Shown one piece after another: positions 7,569 to 13,948 of a DNA stretch of 21,084 nucleotides. The notes under the pieces were generated by a model. The model was given only the letters and a program-made list of their open reading frames with translations. It had not been told where the DNA came from and searched no databases. Location of the stretch: IMG/VR virus record IMGVR_UViG_3300029953_000172, positions 1 to 21,084 of that record; one strand, given 5' to 3'. The position numbers were made by a program, and so were the translations under genes. The stretch is from a virus. Positions within the stretch are counted from its first letter, which is position 1; every line of letters begins with the position of its first letter.

Positions 7569-8954
7569 TTAGTTCAGGCCGATGAGATGGCGGAGGTTCA
7601 TGGTCTTAGCGGCCTTGATCTCCTTGGTCTTCTCGTCTTCCGACTTGCTGGCCTCTTCCACGCCGTCCGTACCCTCGGACTTGCGGGAAGGTGCCCGCTC
7701 CCCGATGGCTTTGGCTTCCGCCGCCGCTTTGGATGCCGTTTCGTTGGCCTTGATGGCGGTAGTGGTGGCATCTTCCACCTTAAGACTCACGCCGTCAACC
7801 TTCTTGTCGATAGTACCGATGGCCGAAGACATGGTACCCAGCGCCTGGACGATGCTGTCCATGCTCTTGCAAACGTTCGCAAGAGCCTCGGCAGTGGCAT
7901 CGGCCTTAGCAGCGGTGTCGCCCTGCCTGTCACCGTTCTCGGCTTCTTCGTCGCCGCGATCCATGTCCTTGGTCTCGGGGTCTTTGCAGCCCTTGGTGGC
8001 GACTAGGCTGTAGACCATCTCGTTGAAGGCAGCCTTGGCGACAAGCATCTTAGCCGGATCAGCCTTAGCCGACTTGACCGATTTCTGCACATCGTCGGTA
8101 TCCAGGCCCGAGAACAGTTCGAACAGCGACGCGATGATACCGCCGAACTCGTTGCCGATGGAAACCAGCTTGGCGCGAACGTCCTTGCCGCTGGAGATGG
8201 CATTCGCCATGGCGTAGCAGGTAGCCTGCGTCACGTCATCGAAGCCGGGGGGCAGCGGGTCATTGTTCAGGCCATCCGACACCACGTCGATAACGGTCTC
8301 CTCGGCGGAGTCATACATGCCCCACCAGGAAATCTTACGGGTTGTGACCTTCCCGCTTTCCGACTTGGCAGAGGCAGCGGTGGTGGCCGGTCCCTCTTCA
8401 CCGCCGGTACCGGCGTCCTGGTTGGTACCGTTCTCGTCGTCCGAGGTGGCAGCAGGCTTGGCCTTGGCAGCTTTGTCCGCCGCCTCTTCCGCCGGGTCTT
8501 CGACAACGGGATCGGTGGTCGTGGTGGCAGCCGTATCGTTCTTGGCAACCTTGACGTTGCCCACGAAGCCCTGAACGCCGGTTTCCATCTTTACGGCACG
8601 GATACCTTCGAAAGCATCGTCGGTGACGCCCTTCTCAGCGGCTTCGAAGCCCTCGGCGGTAGCAGTGACAACGATGTCGCCGCTCCAGTCGTTCTTCTTC
8701 AGCCAATCCTTCACCGCGCCCTCGTCAGCGAACGTGCCTTTGGCGAACGTCAGCTTACGGACGGCGGTGGGCTTGGCAGTTTTTGCCGCGCTCACACGCT
8801 TATTAATCGACATGTCCTCGTCTCCGCTTCCATCTCGTTTCAAGGAAGAAAATGGGGTCTGGTTGGCCCCGTGGTCAACAACCGAGACCCACTTAGGCTC
8901 GGTATTCGTCAGAAGCTTGACCAGCTTCTCGACTTCTTTAACTCCTGGCTGCAT
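7569..8954 (-). CDS. Scaffold-like / XkdF-associated head morphogenesis protein
   Basis: 461 residues from ATG 8954 (MQPGVKEVEKLVKLLTNTEP), chosen because AGG precedes it and it lies 11 bp after the protease gene's stop; the frame extends further upstream without a credible start. Residues 20-35 include WVSVVDHGANQTPF, the 'VSLVDxGANxxPF' signature seen near the N-terminus of many XkdF-type phage proteins. A low-complexity Ala/Lys/Asp/Glu-rich region follows (about 140-210), then a helical middle and a C-terminal coiled coil (from about MDSIVQALGTMSSAIGTIDK). Placement between protease and capsid genes and the acidic, helical composition suggest a scaffold removed by the protease during head assembly. 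No catalytic residues are evident. It contains a 24-bp near-palindromic copy of the dispersed site. Confidence 0.7.
   Translation of the reverse strand: MQPGVKEVEKLVKLLTNTEPKWVSVVDHGANQTPFSSLKRDGSGDEDMSINKRVSAAKTAKPTAVRKLTFAKGTFADEGAVKDWLKKNDWSGDIVVTATAEGFEAAEKGVTDDAFEGIRAVKMETGVQGFVGNVKVAKNDTAATTTTDPVVEDPAEEAADKAAKAKPAATSDDENGTNQDAGTGGEEGPATTAASAKSESGKVTTRKISWWGMYDSAEETVIDVVSDGLNNDPLPPGFDDVTQATCYAMANAISSGKDVRAKLVSIGNEFGGIIASLFELFSGLDTDDVQKSVKSAKADPAKMLVAKAAFNEMVYSLVATKGCKDPETKDMDRGDEEAENGDRQGDTAAKADATAEALANVCKSMDSIVQALGTMSSAIGTIDKKVDGVSLKVEDATTTAIKANETASKAAAEAKAIGERAPSRKSEGTDGVEEASKSEDEKTKEIKAAKTMNLRHLIGLN
7863..7886. repeat. Dispersed palindrome, site 5 (one mismatch, extended to 24 bp)
   Basis: Core TGCAAACGTTCGCA (7868-7881) has one mismatch. 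The symmetry extends five bases further on each side (GCTCT / AGAGC), giving 24 bases with a single mismatched pair. It lies in the interior of the scaffold-like gene, read as ANVC, far from any gene start. Confidence 0.88.
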
Positions 8955-8965
8955 GGCACCTAGCC

Positions 8966-9574
8966 CTATGACAAGAAGTATCGGTGTTGGTGTCCGTCTG
9001 TCTCTTCCGTGGCAGTGCCGGATCGTATCGTATGGGAGTGCCCGCCATCGTAGGAGGTGCGGCCCCCGCAAACCCTGCCGTCATCATTAACCATAAGGTA
9101 GAATGCGTGATCATGTCCATTGCATTCTTCGGTGTTCCCGAAAACCTGCGGCTGGATGGTCATGGTGACGATGGCGGGAACCTTGTTGGTGAGGAATTCC
9201 ATGGAGAAGCCGTTATACACCCCGGACTTGATATCCTCCCACAATGCGGGATCGTCAATCTTGAGGGTCACTACCCATGCACCCTCGGTAAAGTCAGGGT
9301 GTCCCCGGCTGATAAAGCTCTCAACTGCCGTCGCCTGTACCTTCTCATTGTTGTGCATTAAATCGATCTGATCGACCAACTTATTGGCTACGAAGGCGTG
9401 GGCTAACTGAACAAGCTCATCCTCTTCGATCATGTCCCCGTGGCTATCAACTACCAGGGGGGCGTAGACCTCACCCGTGGCAAGCTGCTTATCGTTGTCG
9501 ATCTTGCAGATGCGTACCCGAAGTGAGCAAGACCGCACATCTGCGGCCTTCTTGAGCAGTTCAAGGGGGTTCAT
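8966..9574 (-). CDS. Prohead protease-like protein (XkdF family) with His-rich C-terminal tail
   Basis: 202 residues, starting MNPLELLKKAADVRSCSLRV at ATG 9574. It overlaps the portal stop as ATGA. The first ~140 residues match the XkdF-type putative prohead protease: CKIDNDKQLATGEVYAPLVV, then DSHGDMIEEDEL, LVDQIDLMHN, TEGAWVVTLKIDDPALWEDI and GVYNGFSMEF. Proteases of this type are thought to process scaffold and capsid during head maturation. The last ~60 residues are odd: they contain GHDHAFYL, GGHSHTI and TDGHQHRY, a histidine-rich, probably metal-binding tail resembling GHxH motifs known from phage tail-tip proteins. Catalytic residues in this family are not firmly assigned, so I name none. 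Confidence 0.8.
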   Translation of the reverse strand: MNPLELLKKAADVRSCSLRVRICKIDNDKQLATGEVYAPLVVDSHGDMIEEDELVQLAHAFVANKLVDQIDLMHNNEKVQATAVESFISRGHPDFTEGAWVVTLKIDDPALWEDIKSGVYNGFSMEFLTNKVPAIVTMTIQPQVFGNTEECNGHDHAFYLMVNDDGRVCGGRTSYDGGHSHTIRSGTATEETDGHQHRYFLS

Positions 9575-11334
9575 CGATCACTCCTGACGCGAGCCCGCTT
9601 CCTTGCAGACGTTTGCAAGACCACGACATTACCCGCTGCTTCCTTCAAGTCTTCGTTGAGCTTGCGTAGGGTGGATTTCACGGTGTCCTGGGGGGTGGCG
9701 TTGGGCTTGGGGGCTTTATCCTTGCCATTACCGGCTAGATTATCCTCGTTGCCCGTATCATTGCCGCCAGTGCCAACGGTCTGATCGATCTCTTCAACGA
9801 ATTTGTCGAGACCCTTGATAGTCTTGCCCGCCTGCACCGATGCAAGGATGTAGTTGAAGGGGGCGTTACCCCAGTCTTCAACAATCGGCTCGATCTGGCT
9901 ATCAAGCATCTTGTTGGCGATCTTGATGACCACATTCGGTGTCAGAGCACCCTGATCACCGAAGGCTTTCAGCATGGTCGCCAGGGACTGGGGCTCGTTC
10001 AAGGATGGTGCTAAGGTCTTAAACTTCCAGAACTTGGGACGATACGTGAACAGCACGAAGCGGTTCATCAGGTCATCGAAGCTGGTACGCTCTGGGGCGA
10101 AGACCTGATTTTCAGCCGTCAACATAGATGCCAGGGCGGAAGCCCGCGTATAATCTTCAGCCCGACCAACATAAATCGGGGGTAGCCGGAATGAGGATCG
10201 GACCTTACCCTGGCCCTTTTCGTCGTAGTCCTGGAACAGGCCGTCCTGCTGGCGTTCCGAAATCATCGGCTTCATATCGATCTTCGGGGCAGGCTGGGTT
10301 GTATCGATGCTACCAGCATTGTCATCGGCGGCAGCTTCCAGCACCATGACCCGCTGCATAGAGTCCTGACCACGGGTGGCGTTGATGTAATCTTCGATGC
10401 GATCAAAGCTGTCTTCGGTAAGGGCACCGCCCGATACCAAGACGGTCATAGCCGGGATGGCGTTGTCCCTGAAGAAGTTCAGGTTCACCATCTCACTCTC
10501 TCGGCAGCCCAGGATCGAGGGGATTTGCCCGATGTAGCGGGGCAGCCCGTAGACAGAGCCTGGAGCATACAGATAGTCCCAGTGGACTTCGGTAGCCTGC
10601 TGCTCAGGTGCGAGTGTCTTATCAACGTCACCAGTTACGGGGCTGATCGAGCGTGGATCACCAAATTCCTTGAAGAATACCCGCTTGCCCGAATAGCCAA
10701 TCTGCACGAAGCGGCGGAAGTGGCGCATGACCTTGCGGGTAGTGAAGCCATCATCGTCAGGATCGGGGATGGTAATGGTGACTTCGGTGGGCACTAGGTC
10801 ACGCTTGGTGACGCGCATGGTGACGGCTGGAATATGGACCATTTCAAGAATGGTGCCCTTGTTCGTCCGCACGATCTCAAAGAAGCGATTGCCCAGACCC
10901 TCCAAATCCCAACGGGACCACTCGCGCATCTGCCGCAAGGTCATCTCAGACGAGGGGAATTCCAGGAAGGCTTCCAGTCGGCGCTTCTCATCCTGTGGAC
11001 CCTCGGTATGCTCCTGACCGGCTGGCCCGATATACTCCAGCGTATAGCCGTTGCTTTCCGTGTTGATCACGTAGCTTTCGATGCACTGGCGGAGGATGTT
11101 GGATTGTAGGATAAGCTGGGCCAAGCGCATGAAGGGGTACACGGGCTCGATGGCCCCGCGCATACCCACACCATACTGGTTAGCAAAGGGGTCGGTAAGC
11201 TGCTTACTTTCCTGCGCCTTGTACACCAGTTCAAGGATAAAGGGGGCACACTGTCCCTTACGGGTGGGGGCTGATATTTGCCGACCGCGCTTGGCAGTCT
11301 TGCTAACCCCTGTAATACGGCGCTGAATACCCAT
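9571..11334 (-). CDS. Portal protein (PBSX-like)
   Basis: 587 residues, starting MGIQRRITGVSKTAKRGRQI at ATG 11334. The core carries the portal pattern: FMRLAQLILQSNILRQCIES, a wing with strands, then VYGLPRYIGQIPSILGCRES, NLNFFRDNAIPAMTVLVSGG and FRLPPIYVGRAEDYTRASAL. The 'VYGLPR.IG...S' and 'FR.N.A.P.' steps are characteristic of PBSX-type portals. The C-terminal ~80 residues are Asn/Gly/Lys-rich and end in the basic RKRARVRSDR, possibly disordered. The portal forms the dodecameric gate for DNA at one capsid vertex and docks the terminase. The ribosome-binding site AAGGG lies inside the 3' arm of a long hairpin (11339-11375). A dispersed palindrome lies near the gene's 3' end (9604-9617). 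Confidence 0.9.
   Translation of the reverse strand: MGIQRRITGVSKTAKRGRQISAPTRKGQCAPFILELVYKAQESKQLTDPFANQYGVGMRGAIEPVYPFMRLAQLILQSNILRQCIESYVINTESNGYTLEYIGPAGQEHTEGPQDEKRRLEAFLEFPSSEMTLRQMREWSRWDLEGLGNRFFEIVRTNKGTILEMVHIPAVTMRVTKRDLVPTEVTITIPDPDDDGFTTRKVMRHFRRFVQIGYSGKRVFFKEFGDPRSISPVTGDVDKTLAPEQQATEVHWDYLYAPGSVYGLPRYIGQIPSILGCRESEMVNLNFFRDNAIPAMTVLVSGGALTEDSFDRIEDYINATRGQDSMQRVMVLEAAADDNAGSIDTTQPAPKIDMKPMISERQQDGLFQDYDEKGQGKVRSSFRLPPIYVGRAEDYTRASALASMLTAENQVFAPERTSFDDLMNRFVLFTYRPKFWKFKTLAPSLNEPQSLATMLKAFGDQGALTPNVVIKIANKMLDSQIEPIVEDWGNAPFNYILASVQAGKTIKGLDKFVEEIDQTVGTGGNDTGNEDNLAGNGKDKAPKPNATPQDTVKSTLRKLNEDLKEAAGNVVVLQTSARKRARVRSDR
9604..9617. repeat. Dispersed palindrome, site 6 (one mismatch)
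   Basis: TGCAGACGTTTGCA, one mismatch from the consensus, extended to 18 bases (9602-9619) by flanking CT/AG. It lies within the last codons of the portal gene and about 30 bp upstream of the protease gene start. Confidence 0.88.
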
Positions 11335-11338
11335 GAAA

Positions 11339-11375
11339 ATCGCCCTTGTTGCAAACGTTTGCAGTCAAGGGCGAT
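11339..11375 (-). terminator. Long hairpin over the portal ribosome-binding site, containing dispersed palindrome site 7
   Basis: ATCGCCCTTG (11339-11348) pairs with CAAGGGCGAT (11366-11375), and inside lies an exact TGCAAACGTTTGCA (11350-11363). The element is therefore almost fully palindromic, apart from an AC versus A asymmetry. On the minus strand the 3' arm contains AAGGG, the portal gene's Shine-Dalgarno sequence, and is followed by TTTTC then ATG. It could act as an attenuator (stem plus T run), as a fold hiding the ribosome-binding site, or as an operator with extended symmetry. The sequence does not decide between these. Confidence 0.65.
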
Positions 11376-11421
11376 GATAGGATCATTTCATGGCAGCGTC
11401 AACCTCGGCAAAGAGGCTGGA

Positions 11422-11832
11422 TTAGTCTGTTGCTTCCTCGTTTCCTTCCCCCGGTTTGCCTAGCTTGCCGAAGAAGGGGTTAGAGCCCGTGCGGAAAGGC
11501 CATAGCGAGCAGCAAGTATTCGTGCAATTTGTGGCTCCTCTCGGGGAACCACCCGAGCAAAAGACGCAGTAAGCACGAATGCCGGTCAGAGGTGATCGGA
11601 TGCGCTCACGGTAGGCTACTTCGACGTTATCCGTCTCGTTCCCCTGACGCACCATGTCCAGAAGATCATTGACATGCATCTCTTTGGGGACCGGGAAACC
11701 CCCGGACCAACCAATGGCCCTATGGACAGCACCCCGTAGCCCGCCCTCGGGCAGTTTATTGCGCTCAGACAGGGTGACGTAGGTTTCCTTGACTGGCTCA
11801 GTAGCCGGTAGCCTTCTCTGGACCTGTACCAT
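11422..11832 (-). CDS. Cys-rich putative zinc-binding protein, paralogue B
   Basis: 136 residues, starting MVQVQRRLPATEPVKETYVT at ATG 11832, abutting the previous TAA with no gap; GAGGAG precedes it. The N-terminal half is helical and unrecognised (GGLRGAVHRAIGWSGGFPVP, MHVNDLLDMVRQG). The C-terminal half contains YRERIRSPLTGIRAYC, then C-x2-C-GGS, an NC about ten residues later, a CC, and PFRTGSNPFFGKL. The cysteine layout suggests a single zinc site. The block is shared with the adjacent upstream gene, so the pair arose by tandem duplication. No function can be assigned. It could be a DNA- or protein-binding accessory factor of the packaging/head module, judged only from location upstream of the portal gene. 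Confidence 0.78.
   Translation of the reverse strand: MVQVQRRLPATEPVKETYVTLSERNKLPEGGLRGAVHRAIGWSGGFPVPKEMHVNDLLDMVRQGNETDNVEVAYRERIRSPLTGIRAYCVFCSGGSPRGATNCTNTCCSLWPFRTGSNPFFGKLGKPGEGNEEATD
11579..11613 (-). repeat. 35-bp direct repeat, copy 1
   Basis: This 35-bp stretch in paralogue B matches 12050-12084 in paralogue A with a single difference. It encodes the shared YRERIRSPLTGI segment. Near identity at DNA level over this stretch, compared with the lower similarity around it, suggests recent duplication or gene conversion. Confidence 0.85.
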
Positions 11833-12354
11833 TTATTGCTCCTCTTTAGCATCAAGTTCAGCTTGGACCTGATCGGCAATGGTGGTGGGCTCCTCAACGT
11901 CCGGGTCAACTGCCTCGGCTTCGGCATCAACAAGCCTGCCAAAGAACGGATTATTACCCATACGAAACGGGTAGATCGGGCAGTTGGTGGACGCGCATTC
12001 CCGGATTAGCGAAACGCTACCACCCATGCACTCAGCGCAAAAAGCTCGGATGCCGGTCAGGGGTGATCGGATGCGCTCACGGTACTTGTTGACCACTGCA
12101 TCACCACGCCCACTATGCACGATGAAAAGAAGATCATCGGTTGGGACGGACTTTGGGTTTTGGTCGCGGTACACGGCACGGCATAGGGCCAGCTTGTATA
12201 GATGCTTGGCCTTGAGGGCTTTTACCACAGGGCGCGGAGTCTGCACTTCCAACTCTTCTAAGGCGTCCAGGAGGTGGTTTGACTCCACTTCGGCTTGGTT
12301 GACTGGTTTGAGGAAGCGGTGACGGTCCTCCACCCACTCGTCTATCTCGCTCAT
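11833..12354 (-). CDS. Cys-rich putative zinc-binding protein, paralogue A
   Basis: 173 residues, starting MSEIDEWVEDRHRFLKPVNQ at ATG 12354 with AAGG about nine bases upstream. Helical N-terminal half; then VPTDDLLFIVHSGRGDAVVN, YRERIRSPLTGIRAFC, C-x2-C with MGGS, EC, NC and IYPFRMGNNPFFGRL; then an acidic tail rich in Glu/Ala/Asp. Four cysteines (FCAEC, REC, NC) could hold one zinc. It matches paralogue B over about 60 residues, and the DNA encoding RERIRSPLTGI is nearly identical. The first ~220 bp overlap the 3' end of the upstream open frame in another phase. No function known. Confidence 0.78.
   Translation of the reverse strand: MSEIDEWVEDRHRFLKPVNQAEVESNHLLDALEELEVQTPRPVVKALKAKHLYKLALCRAVYRDQNPKSVPTDDLLFIVHSGRGDAVVNKYRERIRSPLTGIRAFCAECMGGSVSLIRECASTNCPIYPFRMGNNPFFGRLVDAEAEAVDPDVEEPTTIADQVQAELDAKEEQ
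12050..12084 (-). repeat. 35-bp direct repeat, copy 2
   Basis: Second copy of the repeat, in paralogue A, 471 bp from the first copy and differing at one base. Confidence 0.85.
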
Positions 12355-13006
12355 CGTTTACTGCCTTATCTTTCAAAGTGATGATTACAGATAGAGCACC
12401 ATGCTCCCGATCTGTCAGGGTAACGTCAGGGCTGCTTCCCCCTGCTACCAATGAATTCATGCTTGGGCGCAGTTCTTTTGGTAGGGACTTATATTCTGAA
12501 AGCATGTACTGAACTAAGTGGTGAAAACCACCATCGGTAAGCAATACATTCTCCGCATCATAGTAGTACGTATGATTTGCAAACCGATATAAATCACAGA
12601 TAAGGTATCTGCTTCTATCAGCAAGTGGTCTTAGGTGCTCCACATCGTCTATGAACGCTATTAGCTTCCGAGTCATAAGCGTATCCGCTGCCGTTATGAT
12701 ATCAGTTTCTGGGTTTAACCCGTGGACGTGGCTTAATTCCAGAGCCCGATCCAGCATTGCCAGCGGTGATAGCTCGACCTTCGGCAAGGAGGGCTTCAAC
12801 CTCGGGGGTGCTTTGACCGCCCTCACCAACTCTTTTTCTGATCCCGATGAGGGGAGCGGCTGTCCGGGTGCAGGCTTTATCGATGATACCCTGCCAGTGA
12901 TGCGCGGGCCGCTCTTTGGGGCTACGGCGGATGAGACGGCTCCAGTGGCTTCCGAGGGGGGCGACGATGCTTTGCCCGGTGGTCTTTTTAGACGGAATGC
13001 ACTCAC
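12134..13006 (-). CDS. Unknown protein with long overlaps at both ends
   Basis: 290 residues from GTG 13006 (read MSAFRLKRPPGKASSPPSEA), with AGGAG 7 bases upstream, so the start is well supported even though it lies 305 bp inside the preceding frame. Residues 1-75 are Pro/Ser/Lys-rich and probably disordered. Residues 80-215 look folded and helical (AMLDRALELSHVHGLNPETD, MTRKLIAFIDDVEHLRPLAD, FANHTYYYDAENVLLTDGGF). The last ~73 residues overlap the next gene in another phase; they are Pro/Arg/Gly-rich and end RPKPKVRPNR. I do not recognise a family. The C-terminal tail could be a real overprinted extension, or could mean that a frame error hides an earlier stop. Confidence 0.6.
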   Translation of the reverse strand: MSAFRLKRPPGKASSPPSEATGAVSSAVAPKSGPRITGRVSSIKPAPGQPLPSSGSEKELVRAVKAPPRLKPSLPKVELSPLAMLDRALELSHVHGLNPETDIITAADTLMTRKLIAFIDDVEHLRPLADRSRYLICDLYRFANHTYYYDAENVLLTDGGFHHLVQYMLSEYKSLPKELRPSMNSLVAGGSSPDVTLTDREHGALSVIITLKDKAVNDERDRRVGGGPSPLPQTSQPSRSGVKPPPGRLRRVGSADSAPCGKSPQGQASIQAGPMPCRVPRPKPKVRPNR

Positions 13007-13682
13007 CTTCGATCTCCTGTAGCAGAACGTGCATGATCACTTCGCCTGCCCGATTACTTGACACCAGCGGCTTGAAAGCCCTGCCATTGGGCCTAACTCG
13101 GGGCTTACCGTCCTTGAGAGCCTCGTCCTTGTCCACCCGATAATATTTATCGATAAACATTTCGGGGTAGCAAGGGGAGTTGGCCTCGTAGCCTGGGTAC
13201 ATGGAGAACGGATTAGACACATAGGCAGCATAGGGCCACGTATCCCGCCAGGGATTGAAGTCCCTAAGATCGTCCGGGACCACTAGGCTTACCTGAACAT
13301 CCTCGGTCACAGCTTTAAGCCTGACGGGTGACATGGCATCCCTAGCAAGCCTGCGAATGAGGTAGCCTTTTTCCTTGAGCCCGCAAAACCAGGGGTTAGC
13401 GATGACCCGATGCACATCAAGTGCCTGGGCAAGCTCGTAGGGGCGAAGCTCATGGGAAGGGCCGAAGTGCTTGACCAGCCAATGACACAGAAGGCGTAGG
13501 CGCACGTCATCGATCCTCTGCACTCCGCTGTCGTAAGTCGGGGGATGCCCCGGTATCCAGGGCCGATGGGCTTTGTAGCCTTCTCCGTCCGCTATGTACG
13601 GGCTAAAGGTGAGCCGTAGCGGAGTAGAGTTTACCGTTGCAGACGTTTGCAAGGTTGGACGCTTTAAAATCTTTAAGGCCAC
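12702..13682 (-). CDS. Unknown protein, first gene after the structured leader RNA
   Basis: 326 residues from GTG 13682 (read MALKILKRPTLQTSATVNST), preceded by GGGGGCG. Residues 55-125 (VRLRLLCHWLVKHFGPSHEL, LAQALDVHRVIANPWFCGLK, EKGYLIRRL) look like a small helical domain with a winged-helix feel. A Trp/Tyr/Pro-rich central part follows (FNPWRDTWPYAAYVSNPFSM, YPEMFIDKYYRVDKDEA). From about residue 225 the frame overlaps the next gene for 305 bp and becomes basic and low in complexity, ending KPRPRVKPRN. No family recognised. A strong promoter and about 225 bases of structured leader precede it, so it heads its own transcript. A dispersed palindrome (13638-13651) lies in its first codons, encoding LQTSA. 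Confidence 0.65.
   Translation of the reverse strand: MALKILKRPTLQTSATVNSTPLRLTFSPYIADGEGYKAHRPWIPGHPPTYDSGVQRIDDVRLRLLCHWLVKHFGPSHELRPYELAQALDVHRVIANPWFCGLKEKGYLIRRLARDAMSPVRLKAVTEDVQVSLVVPDDLRDFNPWRDTWPYAAYVSNPFSMYPGYEANSPCYPEMFIDKYYRVDKDEALKDGKPRVRPNGRAFKPLVSSNRAGEVIMHVLLQEIEGECIPSKKTTGQSIVAPLGSHWSRLIRRSPKERPAHHWQGIIDKACTRTAAPLIGIRKRVGEGGQSTPEVEALLAEGRAITAGNAGSGSGIKPRPRVKPRN
13638..13651. repeat. Dispersed palindrome, site 8 (one mismatch)
   Basis: TGCAGACGTTTGCA, 16 bases (13637-13652) with one mismatched pair, about 35 bp inside the gene starting at 13682. The single difference is the same as at site 6. Confidence 0.88.
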
Positions 13683-13713
13683 TTATCGCCCCCAATAAGA
13701 ATACGTGATGCAA

Positions 13714-13908
13714 CTCTCGCCTTTCGGGCCAAGGCCTCGGGATCGAACCGACACACCTCCGGCACTTAACGCTGAACGCAGACCTCTTATTTCTCCACCG
13801 CGTCTTGTACGGTGTTATGAGATTGCCCGGCCTATCCTTTGCTACCGGGCAGCAGTATGTACCCGAAAAGCGAGAGCGTACCACCAACGAGGGTTGAACC
13901 CCGTCGAT
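13714..13908 (-). ncRNA. Putative structured RNA or leader with 15-bp closing stem and T-arm-like hairpin
   Basis: About 195 bases between the consensus promoter and the gene at 13682, with no credible coding. On the minus strand CTCTCGCTTTTCGGG (13876-13862) pairs with CCCGAAAGGCGAGAG (13728-13714): 15 pairs, one of them G-U. Inside lie a 7-bp hairpin TGCCCGG/CCGGGCA (13851-13824), a CACCG/CGGTG hairpin flanked by TCTC/GAGA, and TCGG-TTCGATC-CCGA (13751-13737), which looks like a tRNA T-arm. A GGG/CCC hairpin lies near the transcript's 5' end. The whole folds as a multibranch junction. I could not fit a complete tRNA or tmRNA. It may be a free small RNA, a regulatory leader, or a packaging element. 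Confidence 0.5.
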
Positions 13909-13913
13909 GCTGT

Positions 13914-13942
13914 ATAATAGCAATTAGCAGATTTTTTGTCAA
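13914..13942 (-). promoter_or_regulatory. Strong sigma70-type promoter
   Basis: On the minus strand TTGACA (13942-13937), a perfect -35, is separated by exactly 17 bases from TATTAT (13919-13914), a five-of-six -10. The spacer is AT-rich. Transcription should start near 13908. It lies 7 bp downstream of the terminase nuclease stop and feeds the structured RNA and the gene at 13682. It is the best promoter I see in the window. Confidence 0.8.
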
Positions 13943-13948
13943 CCGATA

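Noticed and set aside
11350-11363. Genuine PurR operator
   Set aside because: The 12-bp core matches the E. coli PurR operator, but eleven sites mostly inside phage structural genes do not fit purine control. It remains only a pointer to LacI-family-like recognition.
13730-13760. tRNA gene at the T-arm-like hairpin (minus strand)
   Set aside because: TTCGATC with 4-bp flanks looks like a T-arm, but no matching acceptor stem, anticodon arm or CCA could be fitted at any reasonable length, and the surrounding stems form a different fold.
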